The notes beneath the pieces were generated by a model. It made no database searches and was not told the origin of the DNA. It was given only the letters and a program-made list of their open reading frames with translations. A stretch of DNA of 64,000 nucleotides from Anaerolineae bacterium (GTDB lineage Bacteria; Chloroflexota; Anaerolineae; Aggregatilineales; Phototrophicaceae), in NCBI GenBank assembly GCA_013360465.1, contig JABWBO010000037.1:1-64000 (forward strand), written 5' to 3'. Of the stretch, positions 10,020 through 21,400 are shown piece by piece (the stretch's first letter is position 1; each line of letters opens with the position of its first letter). The position numbers and the translations under genes are program-made.

Positions 10020-13000
10020 ATGTCTCTAAACCCTGTCCAATTTGGAAAAGATGTTATCGATCAGTTCGGTCGTTATCTGCTGACGACTTTTCCCATCGCC
10101 GATGATCGTCTCTCGGCACAGGTGCGGGAACGATTACGCCACAACGTGGGCAGTGACCCACTGTTGTATCGAGGACCATACGTTTACCTGAACCGTCCAT
10201 TTGAGCCGGGACCAGAGATCGAGAGCCTGATTGCTCAGGGTAAGCTTCATCCGGTCATGCGCGCGGTCTTCCCATACGAGTCGCTGCACTTTCATCAGGC
10301 CCAGGCAGTTGAAGCTGTACAGGCCGGAAATCACCTGATCCTGTCGACCGGCACCGGTTCTGGCAAGACGGAAGCATTCATGCTTCCCATTGTTGACCAC
10401 TGTCTTAGGTTGCGAGACGAGAATGCTCCACCGGGGGTTGCCGCTGTGCTGGTTTATCCGATGAATGCGCTCGTCAACGACCAGTTGGAGAGGCTTCGCT
10501 GGTCCCTTGCCGGCACACGGGTGACATTTGGGCGCTATACAGGGGAGACGCCACGGGCGTATTCGGAGACGACGATCACCCTCAACGCGCCGGTTGCTTA
10601 TACGTCCCTTCAGCGTGAGCAATATAAGGATGGCAAAGCTGATTTCGGCTCAGAGGTTTTGCCGCTGCCCTGGGAAGAGTGTTACGATACAGCGACCATC
10701 CGTGAGAAGAAGCCCCGCATCCTGCTGACGAACTACGCGCAGTTGGAATACCTGCTGCTGCGCGACAAAGATCTTGATCTGTTTCGCGGTTCGCCCCTAC
10801 AGTTTATTGTCTTTGATGAAGTTCATACCTATACAGGCGCGCTCGGCTCGGAGGTCGCTTGCCTGATCCGACGTCTGCGTGATGTGGCGGGGAAGTCGTC
10901 CACCGATGTGACGATGATCGGTACTTCGGCGACCGTCAGCAGCAAACCTGACGACGAAGGAAACGCTATTGATGCTGAGGCAGTGACAAGGCGTTTCGCC
11001 CATCGGCTTTTTGGCGTGCCACAAAAAGACATTGTCGTCGTGAGGGAGACGTATCGCGATTTTCCACATCTCGATACGTATTTGCCGCCGCTGCCGAACG
11101 ACATGCTTGGACTACTCGATGCGATTCTCAAGGCGGCGCGGGTTATCCAGCTTCAGACAGAAATTGAACCGGATGATATACCTGCTGAATTGATCGAAAG
11201 AACGGCAGCTTTGTGTGGTCGCGCTACAGGCTCTGATGCATCAGGTATGGCTGCCTTGAGCGAGTTACTGGCCAACAATCGCTGCATCGCTCGCCTCGGC
11301 ACGATTTTTGATGAGCCGCGTGCCTGGGATGAGACACTTCCAATATGGCGCAGACTTGGCGCCGGACGCGAATTCGCATCAGAACCGGAGCTCATCGCCG
11401 AAATGCTTGCCTACCTAACGCTCGGCGCTCTTGCCACTGTCGACGGCGACCCTCTCTTGCGCCCCAAGCTGCACTACTTCGTGCAGGGCTTACAGGGATT
11501 GGGTATCAGTTTCCAGACAACTGGTGACCCAGAACTTAGCTTCAGTGACAATCAGTCGATTCCACCTCTCATGCTGTGTCGATCATGTGGTCAGCATTAC
11601 ACGCGTCTCTTGGTCACGAACTGGACAACATCGAATGACAGCCATTTCAGCTATCGTTCTGCTCGAATCCCTCGACCGTTTGAAGAGCCAGCCGGCGAAT
11701 GGAAGTGGCTGTATTTAACCGATCGTTTTCATACGCAGGATGACGAGGAAAGTGCAGATGAAAAGTGGGAAAAAGCTTTCGTCTGTACTGCGTGTCAGAC
11801 CGTTCACGAGAAGAATGAACCCCGCTGCCTCAATCCACACTGCCGCCAAACGGGAACTCTCGTCGCACTCTTCGCTTTCAATCTCGATGGTGGGGGGCTT
11901 CCAAAGCGCTGTGGGGCATGCGGAGGCCTGAACTCCGAACACATGCCGATCATCAGCTACACACGCAGCGCTGCGGTTGCTGACGTGACCATTCTGGCAC
12001 AGTCAATGCTCACGATGATGAGTGAGCAAGCCTTGCGAAAAGTGCTGATCTTCGCGGATAGTCGCCAGGAAGCGGCATTTCAAGCTGGCTGGATGGACCA
12101 GCGAGCCAAGCGCTTTCGGATGCGCCACTTGGCTTACCAAATCGCGCGCGAAAATGATGCGCCCCTCAACTGGGATGATTTCGCCTTTGAGATCAATGCC
12201 CGTGCAATGCAGTCTGGCATCTTCAGTCAGCGTGATTTCAACGACCGGGAGAACATGGCTCGTGCGCACTGGTTCTTGGTCGAAGAACTCGCTTTCGTCA
12301 CCCAGCGACGCAGCAATCTGGAACAACTGGGGTTGATCGGTATCACCTATGGTGACCTGGACCGGGGGGAAGATCCGTTTTTTCAACAGTGGGCGGATGA
12401 ACTCGGCGTGTCGCCCGAGGCTGTAGTCAACGTCACCCAGCTTCTCCTGGATGTGTTCCGGCGGCGCGGCATGTTGAGCGACGAGCTATTGTCACGTTGG
12501 TGGGACAATAAGTTCCCTGAAGTGTTCAAGGGCATCATCAATGTGCCTGAGTACTACCGTCCATCGGCTCTGGTACTGCAAAATGTCGCACGCAATGGGT
12601 CACTGAAAGGTTGGCGCGCACAAAATGGGCGATCACTGGCTCAGGTTGTTACAGAAAAATCCCTGAAGAAGATCGCTGGAGGATTGCGAGATCGCTTCTT
12701 GGATGCACTCTGGAGTTGGCTGGTCGATCAGCAATATCTTATCCCTGTTCTGTTGACACAGCGGCGTTACGGTAGAGTTGAACCGATTCCAAATCTGCCT
12801 GATGCAGTCTACCAAGTCAATGTGAATCGTTTGGGAATCCGTGAGGTTCACCAGCGATATGTATGCAGTCATTGCCACCGAGCTCAGAGTGTGATGACGA
12901 ACTCCAGAAACTGCCCTGAGTATGGATGTGCAGGAACTTTGCGCGAAGAGGGGCGCGACCACGAGCACTTTGACGTATACCAGTACACACAAGTCAAAGA

Positions 13001-15305
13001 ATTCGTCCCGATGATGGCACGCGAACACAGCGCACAGGTCCCTCAGGATCGACGGCAAGAAGTCGAGCGGCAGTTCAAGTCGGACTCTGGCAACATCAAT
13101 ACCATCGTCGCTACACCCACCCTAGAAATGGGCGTGGATATCGGGCGACTGGAAATGGCAATGATGCGGAATGTTCCGCCAACGCCAGCCAATTATGCCC
13201 AGCGAGCAGGGCGCGCTGGCCGACGACATCGTATCGGCATTGTCATGACCTATGCCGGGTCGAGCCAGCACGACCGCTATTTCTATGCCGATCCACCGCA
13301 GGCGATAGCCGGTGAAGTACGTGTTCCCACGTTTTCGATGCAGAATGCGCCACTCATTCGCAAACACGTTCATAGTGCAACGCTTACTTTGCTTCGTGAA
13401 TGGGTGACCTTTAACGAACGAGCCATTCTTACGAAGACCTTCCCCTCGTTTATCAGGGACTATCTCACCGAATGGGTCGAAGATGAGGGGCAAAAGCGAA
13501 GCCGGTTTTTTGATGCGGCAATGACGTTTCCTGAATTCCGCAGACTTCTGGAAGTCTATCATTCTCGGCTGCTCGAGCGACTGATCAAACTATTCCGAAG
13601 TGATTGGACGCCGGACGATCTTGATGCGGTTAGCCCCGCTGTATTGGAAACCTACTTGCGCGAAATGCCCGATCTGCTTGAACGGCATGTACGACTGCTG
13701 TTTAATCAGGTGCGCGCCTATCGAGGCGAACTTGACAGGTTACGGAGCATCGAGAGCCTGAACAAGGATGAAAAGAAACGTCGCCAGCGCTACGAACAGG
13801 CACTCGATTCCTATCTTCGTGAGGATATTGGCAACTATGCTCTGTCTTGGCTTGCTGTGGACGGCTTTTTCCCCGGCTATGCCTTATCACGCGAAACAGT
13901 TCAGGCCACGAGCTTGCAGCCATTCATGGAGCTATCGCGTCCGGCGCCCGTCGCCCTGCGTGAATTGACTCCGGCGAATCGCGTTTATGCGGACGGGCGA
14001 ATCTTCAGCGTACAGCGCATGAATTTCGGTCGTCTCAAGGCGGATGACAATCGCTTCAGCTCAGACACCCTGCGGGAAGAGATGCTGTTCGACATCGAGA
14101 AACAACGCCTGTTCAGTCCTAAGGCTGTGCCGACGGAAGGCGGAAACACCAACATTCAGTCGATCACATCGTATCGACTGACCGACGTCGAAATGGAGCA
14201 GGCAGAGAGCATCAATGACCAAGTCGAAGTGAGGCACCGTATCGCATTCGACATTCGCGGCATGTTGATGGATAGCCACAAAGGTGGCCTGCATGGACGT
14301 GTTGGAGGACGTCAGTTCCGGTTCTTACGTGGCGAGACTGTGAGGTTGGTCAACCTGGGCATGATCAAACCAAATCCTGTTGGTGTTCAGGGTTTTCCAC
14401 TATGTCCCGTTTGCGGTGAGACTCGCTCTCCGAACAACCTCTCGCTTGAGGAATACAACCGATTTCGTACGCAGCATAGTGAACGTTGCGGCATTGACAG
14501 CGTTGGTTTCTTTAGCCTCCATGTAGATCTGAACTCTGATGTCTTGTGCATTGGGCCTTACGAAGAGATAGATCACGCGGTCAACGCCTATGAAGGTTTG
14601 CTCATAGGTGCGCGTAACGTCCTCGATATGAGCGGAGGCGAATTAGAAGGCTTCTTCTACCCCGACGACACCGGGGCGATTTGGGCTGTGATCTACGATC
14701 CACTTCCGGGCGGTACGGGATTCTTCGATCAGCTACTTGCGCACTGGGATCGAGTCTGCCATGAAGGGATCGCCGCGCTTGAGCGGTGTGATTGTGAAAC
14801 AGCCTGTTATAAGTGCCTACAGAATTTTCGTAACCAGCAATATCACGATTCGCTTGATAGACGAATGGCCATTGAGATCCTTGCGGATCTTCGAGGAGAA
14901 CCGCAGAAAGAGCACTCTATACCTGCACCTAAGATCAACGACACCGGACGAAGAACTGCTCAAGAGAAGGCAGAGAGCCCTGCTGAAGATCAGTTCTTGG
15001 CGCTTCTTGCGAAACGTGGTTTTCCTGTGCCCACCGCAAGTCAACATAGGGTAGAGCTAGGCAATGGAAACTTCACGGTCGCGGACTTCGCTTGGCCAGA
15101 AAAGGGACTGCTAATTTTCATAGATGGCACGTCTCCCGGTTTGCATGGCGACCCTGACCAGGCGCGACGGGACCGCAATAAGCGTCGTCAAGCGAGGATG
15201 CTGCACTATCAGGTGGTTGAGATCACTGCGCAAGAGTTGAAAGACGAGCTGATGATTGCGGTCAAGTTGGAAGATATCGAGTTCATTCTTTCGCAGGAGA
15301 TCTGA
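10020..15305 (+). CDS. Giant DEAD-box/DUF1998 helicase with C-terminal Vsr/DUF559-like nuclease (DruE/DrmAB-like)
   Basis: A 1761-residue protein, with the start set at the ATG at 10020. Helicase motifs are STGTGSGKTEAF (about residue 109), FDEVHTY (about 264), EMGVDIGRLEMAM and AQRAGRAGRR (about 1060). Several zinc-binding Cys clusters (CRSCG, CTAC...CLNPHC, CGACGG, CSHC...CPEYGC) are scattered through the middle. The Cys-rich DUF1998 signature CDCETACYKCLQNF is near residue 1590. The last 110 residues (ADFAWPEKGLLIFIDG then ARRDRNKRRQARML) resemble the Vsr/DUF559 endonuclease fold. Helicase plus DUF1998 in one chain is the hallmark of Druantia DruE and of DISARM DrmA+DrmB combined. The nuclease tail suggests that it both moves along and cuts DNA. 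The stop overlaps the next start (TGATG). Confidence 0.8.
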   Translation: MSLNPVQFGKDVIDQFGRYLLTTFPIADDRLSAQVRERLRHNVGSDPLLYRGPYVYLNRPFEPGPEIESLIAQGKLHPVMRAVFPYESLHFHQAQAVEAVQAGNHLILSTGTGSGKTEAFMLPIVDHCLRLRDENAPPGVAAVLVYPMNALVNDQLERLRWSLAGTRVTFGRYTGETPRAYSETTITLNAPVAYTSLQREQYKDGKADFGSEVLPLPWEECYDTATIREKKPRILLTNYAQLEYLLLRDKDLDLFRGSPLQFIVFDEVHTYTGALGSEVACLIRRLRDVAGKSSTDVTMIGTSATVSSKPDDEGNAIDAEAVTRRFAHRLFGVPQKDIVVVRETYRDFPHLDTYLPPLPNDMLGLLDAILKAARVIQLQTEIEPDDIPAELIERTAALCGRATGSDASGMAALSELLANNRCIARLGTIFDEPRAWDETLPIWRRLGAGREFASEPELIAEMLAYLTLGALATVDGDPLLRPKLHYFVQGLQGLGISFQTTGDPELSFSDNQSIPPLMLCRSCGQHYTRLLVTNWTTSNDSHFSYRSARIPRPFEEPAGEWKWLYLTDRFHTQDDEESADEKWEKAFVCTACQTVHEKNEPRCLNPHCRQTGTLVALFAFNLDGGGLPKRCGACGGLNSEHMPIISYTRSAAVADVTILAQSMLTMMSEQALRKVLIFADSRQEAAFQAGWMDQRAKRFRMRHLAYQIARENDAPLNWDDFAFEINARAMQSGIFSQRDFNDRENMARAHWFLVEELAFVTQRRSNLEQLGLIGITYGDLDRGEDPFFQQWADELGVSPEAVVNVTQLLLDVFRRRGMLSDELLSRWWDNKFPEVFKGIINVPEYYRPSALVLQNVARNGSLKGWRAQNGRSLAQVVTEKSLKKIAGGLRDRFLDALWSWLVDQQYLIPVLLTQRRYGRVEPIPNLPDAVYQVNVNRLGIREVHQRYVCSHCHRAQSVMTNSRNCPEYGCAGTLREEGRDHEHFDVYQYTQVKEFVPMMAREHSAQVPQDRRQEVERQFKSDSGNINTIVATPTLEMGVDIGRLEMAMMRNVPPTPANYAQRAGRAGRRHRIGIVMTYAGSSQHDRYFYADPPQAIAGEVRVPTFSMQNAPLIRKHVHSATLTLLREWVTFNERAILTKTFPSFIRDYLTEWVEDEGQKRSRFFDAAMTFPEFRRLLEVYHSRLLERLIKLFRSDWTPDDLDAVSPAVLETYLREMPDLLERHVRLLFNQVRAYRGELDRLRSIESLNKDEKKRRQRYEQALDSYLREDIGNYALSWLAVDGFFPGYALSRETVQATSLQPFMELSRPAPVALRELTPANRVYADGRIFSVQRMNFGRLKADDNRFSSDTLREEMLFDIEKQRLFSPKAVPTEGGNTNIQSITSYRLTDVEMEQAESINDQVEVRHRIAFDIRGMLMDSHKGGLHGRVGGRQFRFLRGETVRLVNLGMIKPNPVGVQGFPLCPVCGETRSPNNLSLEEYNRFRTQHSERCGIDSVGFFSLHVDLNSDVLCIGPYEEIDHAVNAYEGLLIGARNVLDMSGGELEGFFYPDDTGAIWAVIYDPLPGGTGFFDQLLAHWDRVCHEGIAALERCDCETACYKCLQNFRNQQYHDSLDRRMAIEILADLRGEPQKEHSIPAPKINDTGRRTAQEKAESPAEDQFLALLAKRGFPVPTASQHRVELGNGNFTVADFAWPEKGLLIFIDGTSPGLHGDPDQARRDRNKRRQARMLHYQVVEITAQELKDELMIAVKLEDIEFILSQEI

Positions 15306-18300
15306 TGTTCGAGGTTGGCGAAATTGTAAGCCTGAAAGTCGACAGTAGCCGGCAGGGTCCAATTATCGAGATCCTTTCGCAGGTGGCAGGCAAGACGCGC
15401 TATAGGGTATTCCATTCGCCGGCTGACATGCCGATCTACTTTGAGGATCAGATTGTGTCAGCGTCGGGGGAGGTAGCGGATCCATTGGTGGATGCGTTGC
15501 TGAATGGTCGATGGGTCAGCCCGGAAACATTTCGTGCCCGACTCACTGCTGCCCGTCTAGCCCATCCTCAGACCGATCATGTGTATGCGCTGCATGCAGC
15601 ACGCGTGAAATACGTCCCCTTCCAGTTCAAGCCATTGCTTCGCCTTCTTCGTTCTGACCGTCCGAGATTGCTGATAGCAGATGAAGTTGGCGTAGGTAAG
15701 ACGATCGAAGCTGGACTCATCCTGAAAGAGCTTCAGTCCCGACAGCAGGTTGACAAGGTTCTGATTATCTGTCCGAAAGCGCTCGTGCAGAAGTGGCGTG
15801 CAGAGATGCGCCGTTTCGATGAGGATTTTCAGATACTTGCCCCTGAAACGCTTCAATACTGCATCAGTGAAACAAATCTGGATGGCGTCTGGCCCGCCCA
15901 GTATCGCCGCGCGATTGTGAATCTTGAACTCATCCGGAGTGATGCCGTTCTTGCGGGAAATGACAGAAAAAAGGGCCTTCTCACACTCAGCCCTCCTCCT
16001 CAGTTCAGCCTGATTATTGTGGATGAGGCACATCATCTGCGAAACCCACAGACGAATTCATATGAGGTCGCAAGGTATCTCTGTGATGTGGGAGACGCAG
16101 TACTTTTCCTATCTGCGACACCTATTCAAACGGCTTCTCACAATCTATTCGCATTGCTTCATTTGCTTCGCCCCGATCTATTTCAGGATTTTGGTGTGTT
16201 TCAGGCAATGGTTGAACCGAACCAGCATATCAACCAAGCTATTCGGGCGATACGCGGCAGTCATGCTCACCTCAGTTGGCAAGAAGACGTACGTTCGGCG
16301 TTTCAATCGGCGGTGGCCACAGAATGGGGAAGGCAGATACTGGCTACCGACGAGAATTACATGTTCTGGCGTGACCGAATGGCTGATACCACGCCTCTTT
16401 CCGATTGGGAACGGGTTCGTTGCCTGCGTGACCTCGAAGAAATGCATACGTTGGCGCATCTTGTTAACCGAACTCGGCGGCGCGATATCGGACGATTTAC
16501 CATACGCGAACCCCGTACAATTGCTGTGCCGTTCACATCCGCACAGCAGGCGTTCTATGAAGCGCTGATTGAGTTCAGGCGCGATTTGTATGCGCTTGCC
16601 TATGGTGAACAAGTCGCCCGCATGATCACTGACACGCTTGAAAGACAGGCGTCTAGCTGCCTTCCTGCGATGGCAAGCTCACTAGAATCCCTAGTCCGTG
16701 GCAGTGCCTTCTCGGTTTCAACGCTTACTGATGATACAGAATCGGACGACACTGCATTCGTTGAATTGGCACCAGTGCTTGCCCGTCTCAAGCACTTACA
16801 AGAACTGGCGACCGGCCTACAAGATGAAGATCCAAAGCTTGACCAACTTACTGAGATAGTTGACCGTGCGCTTGCCGATCCGGGCTCTGGAAAGGTTCTG
16901 TTGTTCTCTTTCTTTTTACATACGCTCGAGTATTTGAAGCGCCGATTGTCACGTCGTGGGTATCGCGTTGAGCTCATCACCGGAAAAACGCCCGATCATG
17001 AGCGCGAACTATTGCGAAATCGTTTTGCTCAGCCTCGGGAATATCTGGACACAGTTGATATGTTACTTTCCTCAGAAGTTGGCTGTGAGGGGTTAGACTA
17101 TCAGTTCTGTGATCGTCTTGTGAATTACGACATCCCATGGAACCCGATGCGCGTAGAGCAGCGTATTGGACGCATTGATCGCTATGGGCAGCTCAGCGAT
17201 AAGGTATTGATCTACAACTTCATCACTCCTGGAACTGTTGAAGAACGGATCTATTTCCGGTGTTTTGATCGCCTTGGCATCTTTAATGACACGCTTGGCG
17301 ACCTGGAAGAAATCATGGGACAAGTCATGGATGAACTCGATGATGCTGCATTGTCCATCTACTTGAGCCCTGAGCAATCAGAAGCGAAAGCCCTGCAAAC
17401 CGCAGACAACACTATTCGGTTAGCTGAAGAGCAGCGCCGCATCGAAGACGCTGGTTATGTCTCGTTCAGTCTTGAGCAGTCCTTTGCGGACGATATTGCT
17501 CGTCTAGAAGCAGAAGGAAAGTTTGTTTCACCGACAGATCTTAGGCAGATGGTTGGCGAGTTCCTAGAGGACTCAGTGCTGGGAGGACGCTTAACCCCAG
17601 ATCCACAAAACACAAGCGGATACAAGATTCGTCTTGCACGCGACTCACGAGGAAAGCTAATTGATCAAATGCGTACCATGCAACTATATGGTAGATCTGC
17701 CCAGATATTTCGAAGATGGCTGGAGAGTGATGAAGCATCTATTACAGTCACATTTGATCAGAACACTGCTTCTGATTTTCGCTACATGGAATTCATCACC
17801 CCATTGCATCCGTTAACCCGCATAGCTGTAGCGGCCCAGAACGCTGTAGTCGATCCTCTGGTGACATCAGTGCTCACAACTGGAGATGCTTCGGGAAACT
17901 TTCTGATCGCATACGATATTTGGGAGAGTATCGCAGTGCAATCCGATCTGCGTTTGGTTGCTCTGGCCTGGGATCTCGATACAAACATGCCAGTGAGCGG
18001 GGGCCATGCTGAGGCACTATCTCGACTGATACATGAGGCTGATTACGCACCGTATCAGGTTACGCAGCAGTTGAAGGAGAGGTTCCAGCAGGCGATCTTG
18101 CACATCGATGAATATCTCTACCAGATGCGCCAATCTGACTTGTCGGAACTTCAAATTCGTAATCGAAAGTTGCTTGCGCGTCGGTTAGGTAGTCTGGACT
18201 CATACTATCAGAGGCGAAAGGACCGAGTTCATGCAGACCTGGAACAAGCTACCGAACCCCGAATCCAACGGATGAAAAAGTCCGAATTGCAGCGCGTCGA

Positions 18301-18403
18301 ACATGAATATGCAGCGCGGCGGAAAGAGATCGAAGCACGGGGAAATGCGGATATCATCACGAAGCGGATTGCACTTGCAGTGCTGACTATTGAGGCCCAG
18401 TAG
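15305..18403 (+). CDS. Second SNF2-family helicase/ATPase
   Basis: A 1032-residue Swi2/Snf2 protein, distinct in sequence from the one at 1752. It has ADEVGVGKTIEAG (Walker A, about residue 125), IIVDEAHHLRN (motif II, about 239), SSEVGCEGLDYQ (motif V) and EQRIGRIDRYGQ (motif VI, about 617). A long helical C-terminal region is rich in charged residues. It overlaps the preceding gene by one base and is followed after 2 bp by the ATPase/HNH gene, so the three must be co-translated. Two SNF2 motors in one island is unusual. It may serve the DUF1998 helicase as the other SNF2 serves the methyltransferase, though this is inference. Confidence 0.8.
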   Translation: MFEVGEIVSLKVDSSRQGPIIEILSQVAGKTRYRVFHSPADMPIYFEDQIVSASGEVADPLVDALLNGRWVSPETFRARLTAARLAHPQTDHVYALHAARVKYVPFQFKPLLRLLRSDRPRLLIADEVGVGKTIEAGLILKELQSRQQVDKVLIICPKALVQKWRAEMRRFDEDFQILAPETLQYCISETNLDGVWPAQYRRAIVNLELIRSDAVLAGNDRKKGLLTLSPPPQFSLIIVDEAHHLRNPQTNSYEVARYLCDVGDAVLFLSATPIQTASHNLFALLHLLRPDLFQDFGVFQAMVEPNQHINQAIRAIRGSHAHLSWQEDVRSAFQSAVATEWGRQILATDENYMFWRDRMADTTPLSDWERVRCLRDLEEMHTLAHLVNRTRRRDIGRFTIREPRTIAVPFTSAQQAFYEALIEFRRDLYALAYGEQVARMITDTLERQASSCLPAMASSLESLVRGSAFSVSTLTDDTESDDTAFVELAPVLARLKHLQELATGLQDEDPKLDQLTEIVDRALADPGSGKVLLFSFFLHTLEYLKRRLSRRGYRVELITGKTPDHERELLRNRFAQPREYLDTVDMLLSSEVGCEGLDYQFCDRLVNYDIPWNPMRVEQRIGRIDRYGQLSDKVLIYNFITPGTVEERIYFRCFDRLGIFNDTLGDLEEIMGQVMDELDDAALSIYLSPEQSEAKALQTADNTIRLAEEQRRIEDAGYVSFSLEQSFADDIARLEAEGKFVSPTDLRQMVGEFLEDSVLGGRLTPDPQNTSGYKIRLARDSRGKLIDQMRTMQLYGRSAQIFRRWLESDEASITVTFDQNTASDFRYMEFITPLHPLTRIAVAAQNAVVDPLVTSVLTTGDASGNFLIAYDIWESIAVQSDLRLVALAWDLDTNMPVSGGHAEALSRLIHEADYAPYQVTQQLKERFQQAILHIDEYLYQMRQSDLSELQIRNRKLLARRLGSLDSYYQRRKDRVHADLEQATEPRIQRMKKSELQRVEHEYAARRKEIEARGNADIITKRIALAVLTIEAQ

Positions 18404-18405
18404 CC

Positions 18406-21400
18406 ATGCCGACGAATTATGCCGAAATTGCTGAGATCAACCGCCAGAAGTACGGCACTGAGGTCTCGAACTATGGTCAGTATATTGCTGACCTACTCTA
18501 TAGCGATCGTACCCATTTCATATATGAGTTGCTGCAGAATGCTGAGGATACTGAAGCGACGCAGGTCGAGTTCTCGCTGTTTAGGGATCGGGTGGAGTTT
18601 CGTCACAATGGAAGACCTTTTGCTCGCGAAGATGTGATAGGAATTTGTAATATCGGCAGGGGCACTAAAGCCGAGGACATGACCAAAATCGGCAAATTTG
18701 GGATAGGCTTCAAATCAGTGTACGCAGTTACCCGTACACCCATCATCTACTCTGGAGGCGAGCGATTTTCAATAGAGCATTATGTTTTCCCACGAGAGGT
18801 ACCGCCTGTCTCTCTTTTGAAGCATGAGACACGCATAGTACTTCCATTTAATCGGCCAGATCTGGATGTCGACAAGGCATATAGCGAGATTGCTTATGGT
18901 CTCCAAGAGGTTTCTCCTCAAACGATACTATTCCTCCGCCACATTGCCGAGCTTCGTTGGGAAATAGAGGAGGGGAAAAGCGGACACTATCTGCGGGATA
19001 CCCGCTTCACGAACGAGAATCGACTAGCTGTACGCATAGTAGACATCATTGATGAGACTGATAAGTACGAAAGATGGATGGTATTCAAGCGTCCAGCAGT
19101 TTACCAGGATCATGATTTGTCTGTAGAAATTGCCGTTCCTGTGAACCGTATTGAGAATGCAGATACCGAGACGTACTCATTAAGTAGGTACGAGTTTCCA
19201 AGGCTTGTGGTGTTCTTTCCCACAGCTCGACCGACTCCATTTGGTTTCGTGATGCAGGGGCCATATCGAACAACACCCGCCAGAGACAATATTCGGTCAC
19301 GGGATCCATTGAACGAGTTCCTAATTTTGGAGACCTCAAAACTAGCAGTTGACGCGCTTAAGCTACTTAGGGACACACGCGAACTTACTGTTGAAAGTTT
19401 GACCATATTCGTTTGTGATGTCTTGGCAACAACAGATGCTTTTTTTCCGGTTTTTGCAGCCATTCGATCTGCTCTGATGAACTCCCCGTTCTTACCGACA
19501 GAGTCGAAGGAATACACGTCTGGAATCCGAGGGAGATTGGCTCGCCCGGGTTCATTAGCTCAGTTGTTCTCGGATGCTCAACTAAACGATCTGGATATTG
19601 GTGCACCTCCGTTGCACTGGCTCTCGACTTCCATAACCCTTGATAGAGCGCGTCTGCTATACACATACCTCACGCGTCAGCTAACGGTCCAAGAGCTTGA
19701 TCCTTTTGCAGTCATGCGGCGTATGAACGCGAAATTTTTACAGGAGCAGTCGGACGAGTGGATACGACGCCTGTATATTATGTTGGACAGACTGCAATCA
19801 GTAGTACGGGAACTCATCGACAAGGGTACGCCTATTCTGCGCCTCGAAAATGGCCAGCATGTGCCGGTTCGTCATTTGGACAGACCGCGAGCCTACTTGC
19901 CCCCAGAAGGCGATACACAATTCCCAATCGTCAAACGAAGCATATGCTCTGATCCTGCGGTAGTTAGCTTTCTCAGGTCCAAATGTGAGTTAACAGAACC
20001 AGACCGAATGTCAGAGGTTCTTGAGTATGTGTTGCCTAGGTATGAGCAAAGGCCAGTTCAGTTTTCGGTAGATGGCTATCTGAAGGATATAGAGAAGATC
20101 TTTAGCGCGCTAGAGATGCCGGATCGAAGAAGGCGTGCTTCGCTGCTCGAACGGCTGAGGGGCTGTAGTTTCTTGTTAGGGCGCAATGCCGCAAGCGGAG
20201 AGGAGGCGCTTGTCGCACCTGGGATTATCGTTCCAGACCATTCAGACTACAGTCTGTTCTATGCAGGAAATCCCGAGGCCTGGTTTCCAGGGGAAAATCT
20301 TGCTGAGTATGCTGAGATTTTGCACCGATTTGGATTCATAAAGAGCGATTTCGTCAATGCCAGGGATGCAGACAGTGCCGGCTATGTCAGTGTGCTGTGG
20401 CAGCGTGGCGAGCATGTGAGAGGCTTGAACCATTTTGATCCTGATTGCGAAATTGATGGTCTGGAGTTTGCACTTCAGAACCCAAGTCATGAACGTTCCA
20501 GGTTTGTTTGGAATAAGCTTTTACTTCCCAACAAGCATCATATTCGTGGGGAAGTCGAGTACTCGACACGACAAGATTTCACTAATGCAAAGCGGAAGGT
20601 AGAGCTATCCTCTATGGGAAGACTGGCAACTGAGTACGCCTGGTTGCCGACGACTGCGGGCGGATGGTTCAAACCATCCGATCTTACGCTGGATGAGCTT
20701 CCGCCGGACTTCACCAGAGATGAGGGATTGGCTAACCAGCTAGGGATGCGCTCGACTGATCTGAAAGGTATTTCGCAGCAACTGAACGTAGAAGAAGAAG
20801 TCGTTCGGGCGTTTATGAAAGCGTTCCAGAAAGACCCCAATCTTGTGCGCAGCTTCTTGAGCAACCTTGGGCAGGCGGAGCGGATTCCAACTCAGTCAAG
20901 CCACAATGATCGTAAGCCGTCTGAAATTCGTCAAGAGATCCCCAACGTTGCTGAAGAAATGAAAGAAGCTTTCCTAAGATCGGGGGTCTTCGAATTGACA
21001 GATACGGAATCGGAATTATCTCTTGTGCCAAATCCCGAGCTGCGACATGCAAGGATTGTGGAGGAAATTACAACGACAAAACAGCTTGAAGTTGAAAATA
21101 CCCTCCGTGCAAAAGACGAGAAAGATTTTGGACCGGTAGATACAACCACTGGCGCAATCCAGGTTAGGTGGGAACAAAAGGATCCTCAGACTCGCAATTT
21201 CCTATTAGAGCAATATGGTGGAAGGTGCCAAATCTGCGGCCATACTTTCCCGTTACGAAAGGATGGCTCCCCTTACTTTGAGGGAGTTTATATCGCGCGG
21301 CATTCACACGGAAGGTGGTTCGACCGACCCGGCAACGTGCTGTGTTTGTGTGCAAATCATGCGGCACAATTCCTGTATGGAGAGGTCAGGCTTGAGGACT

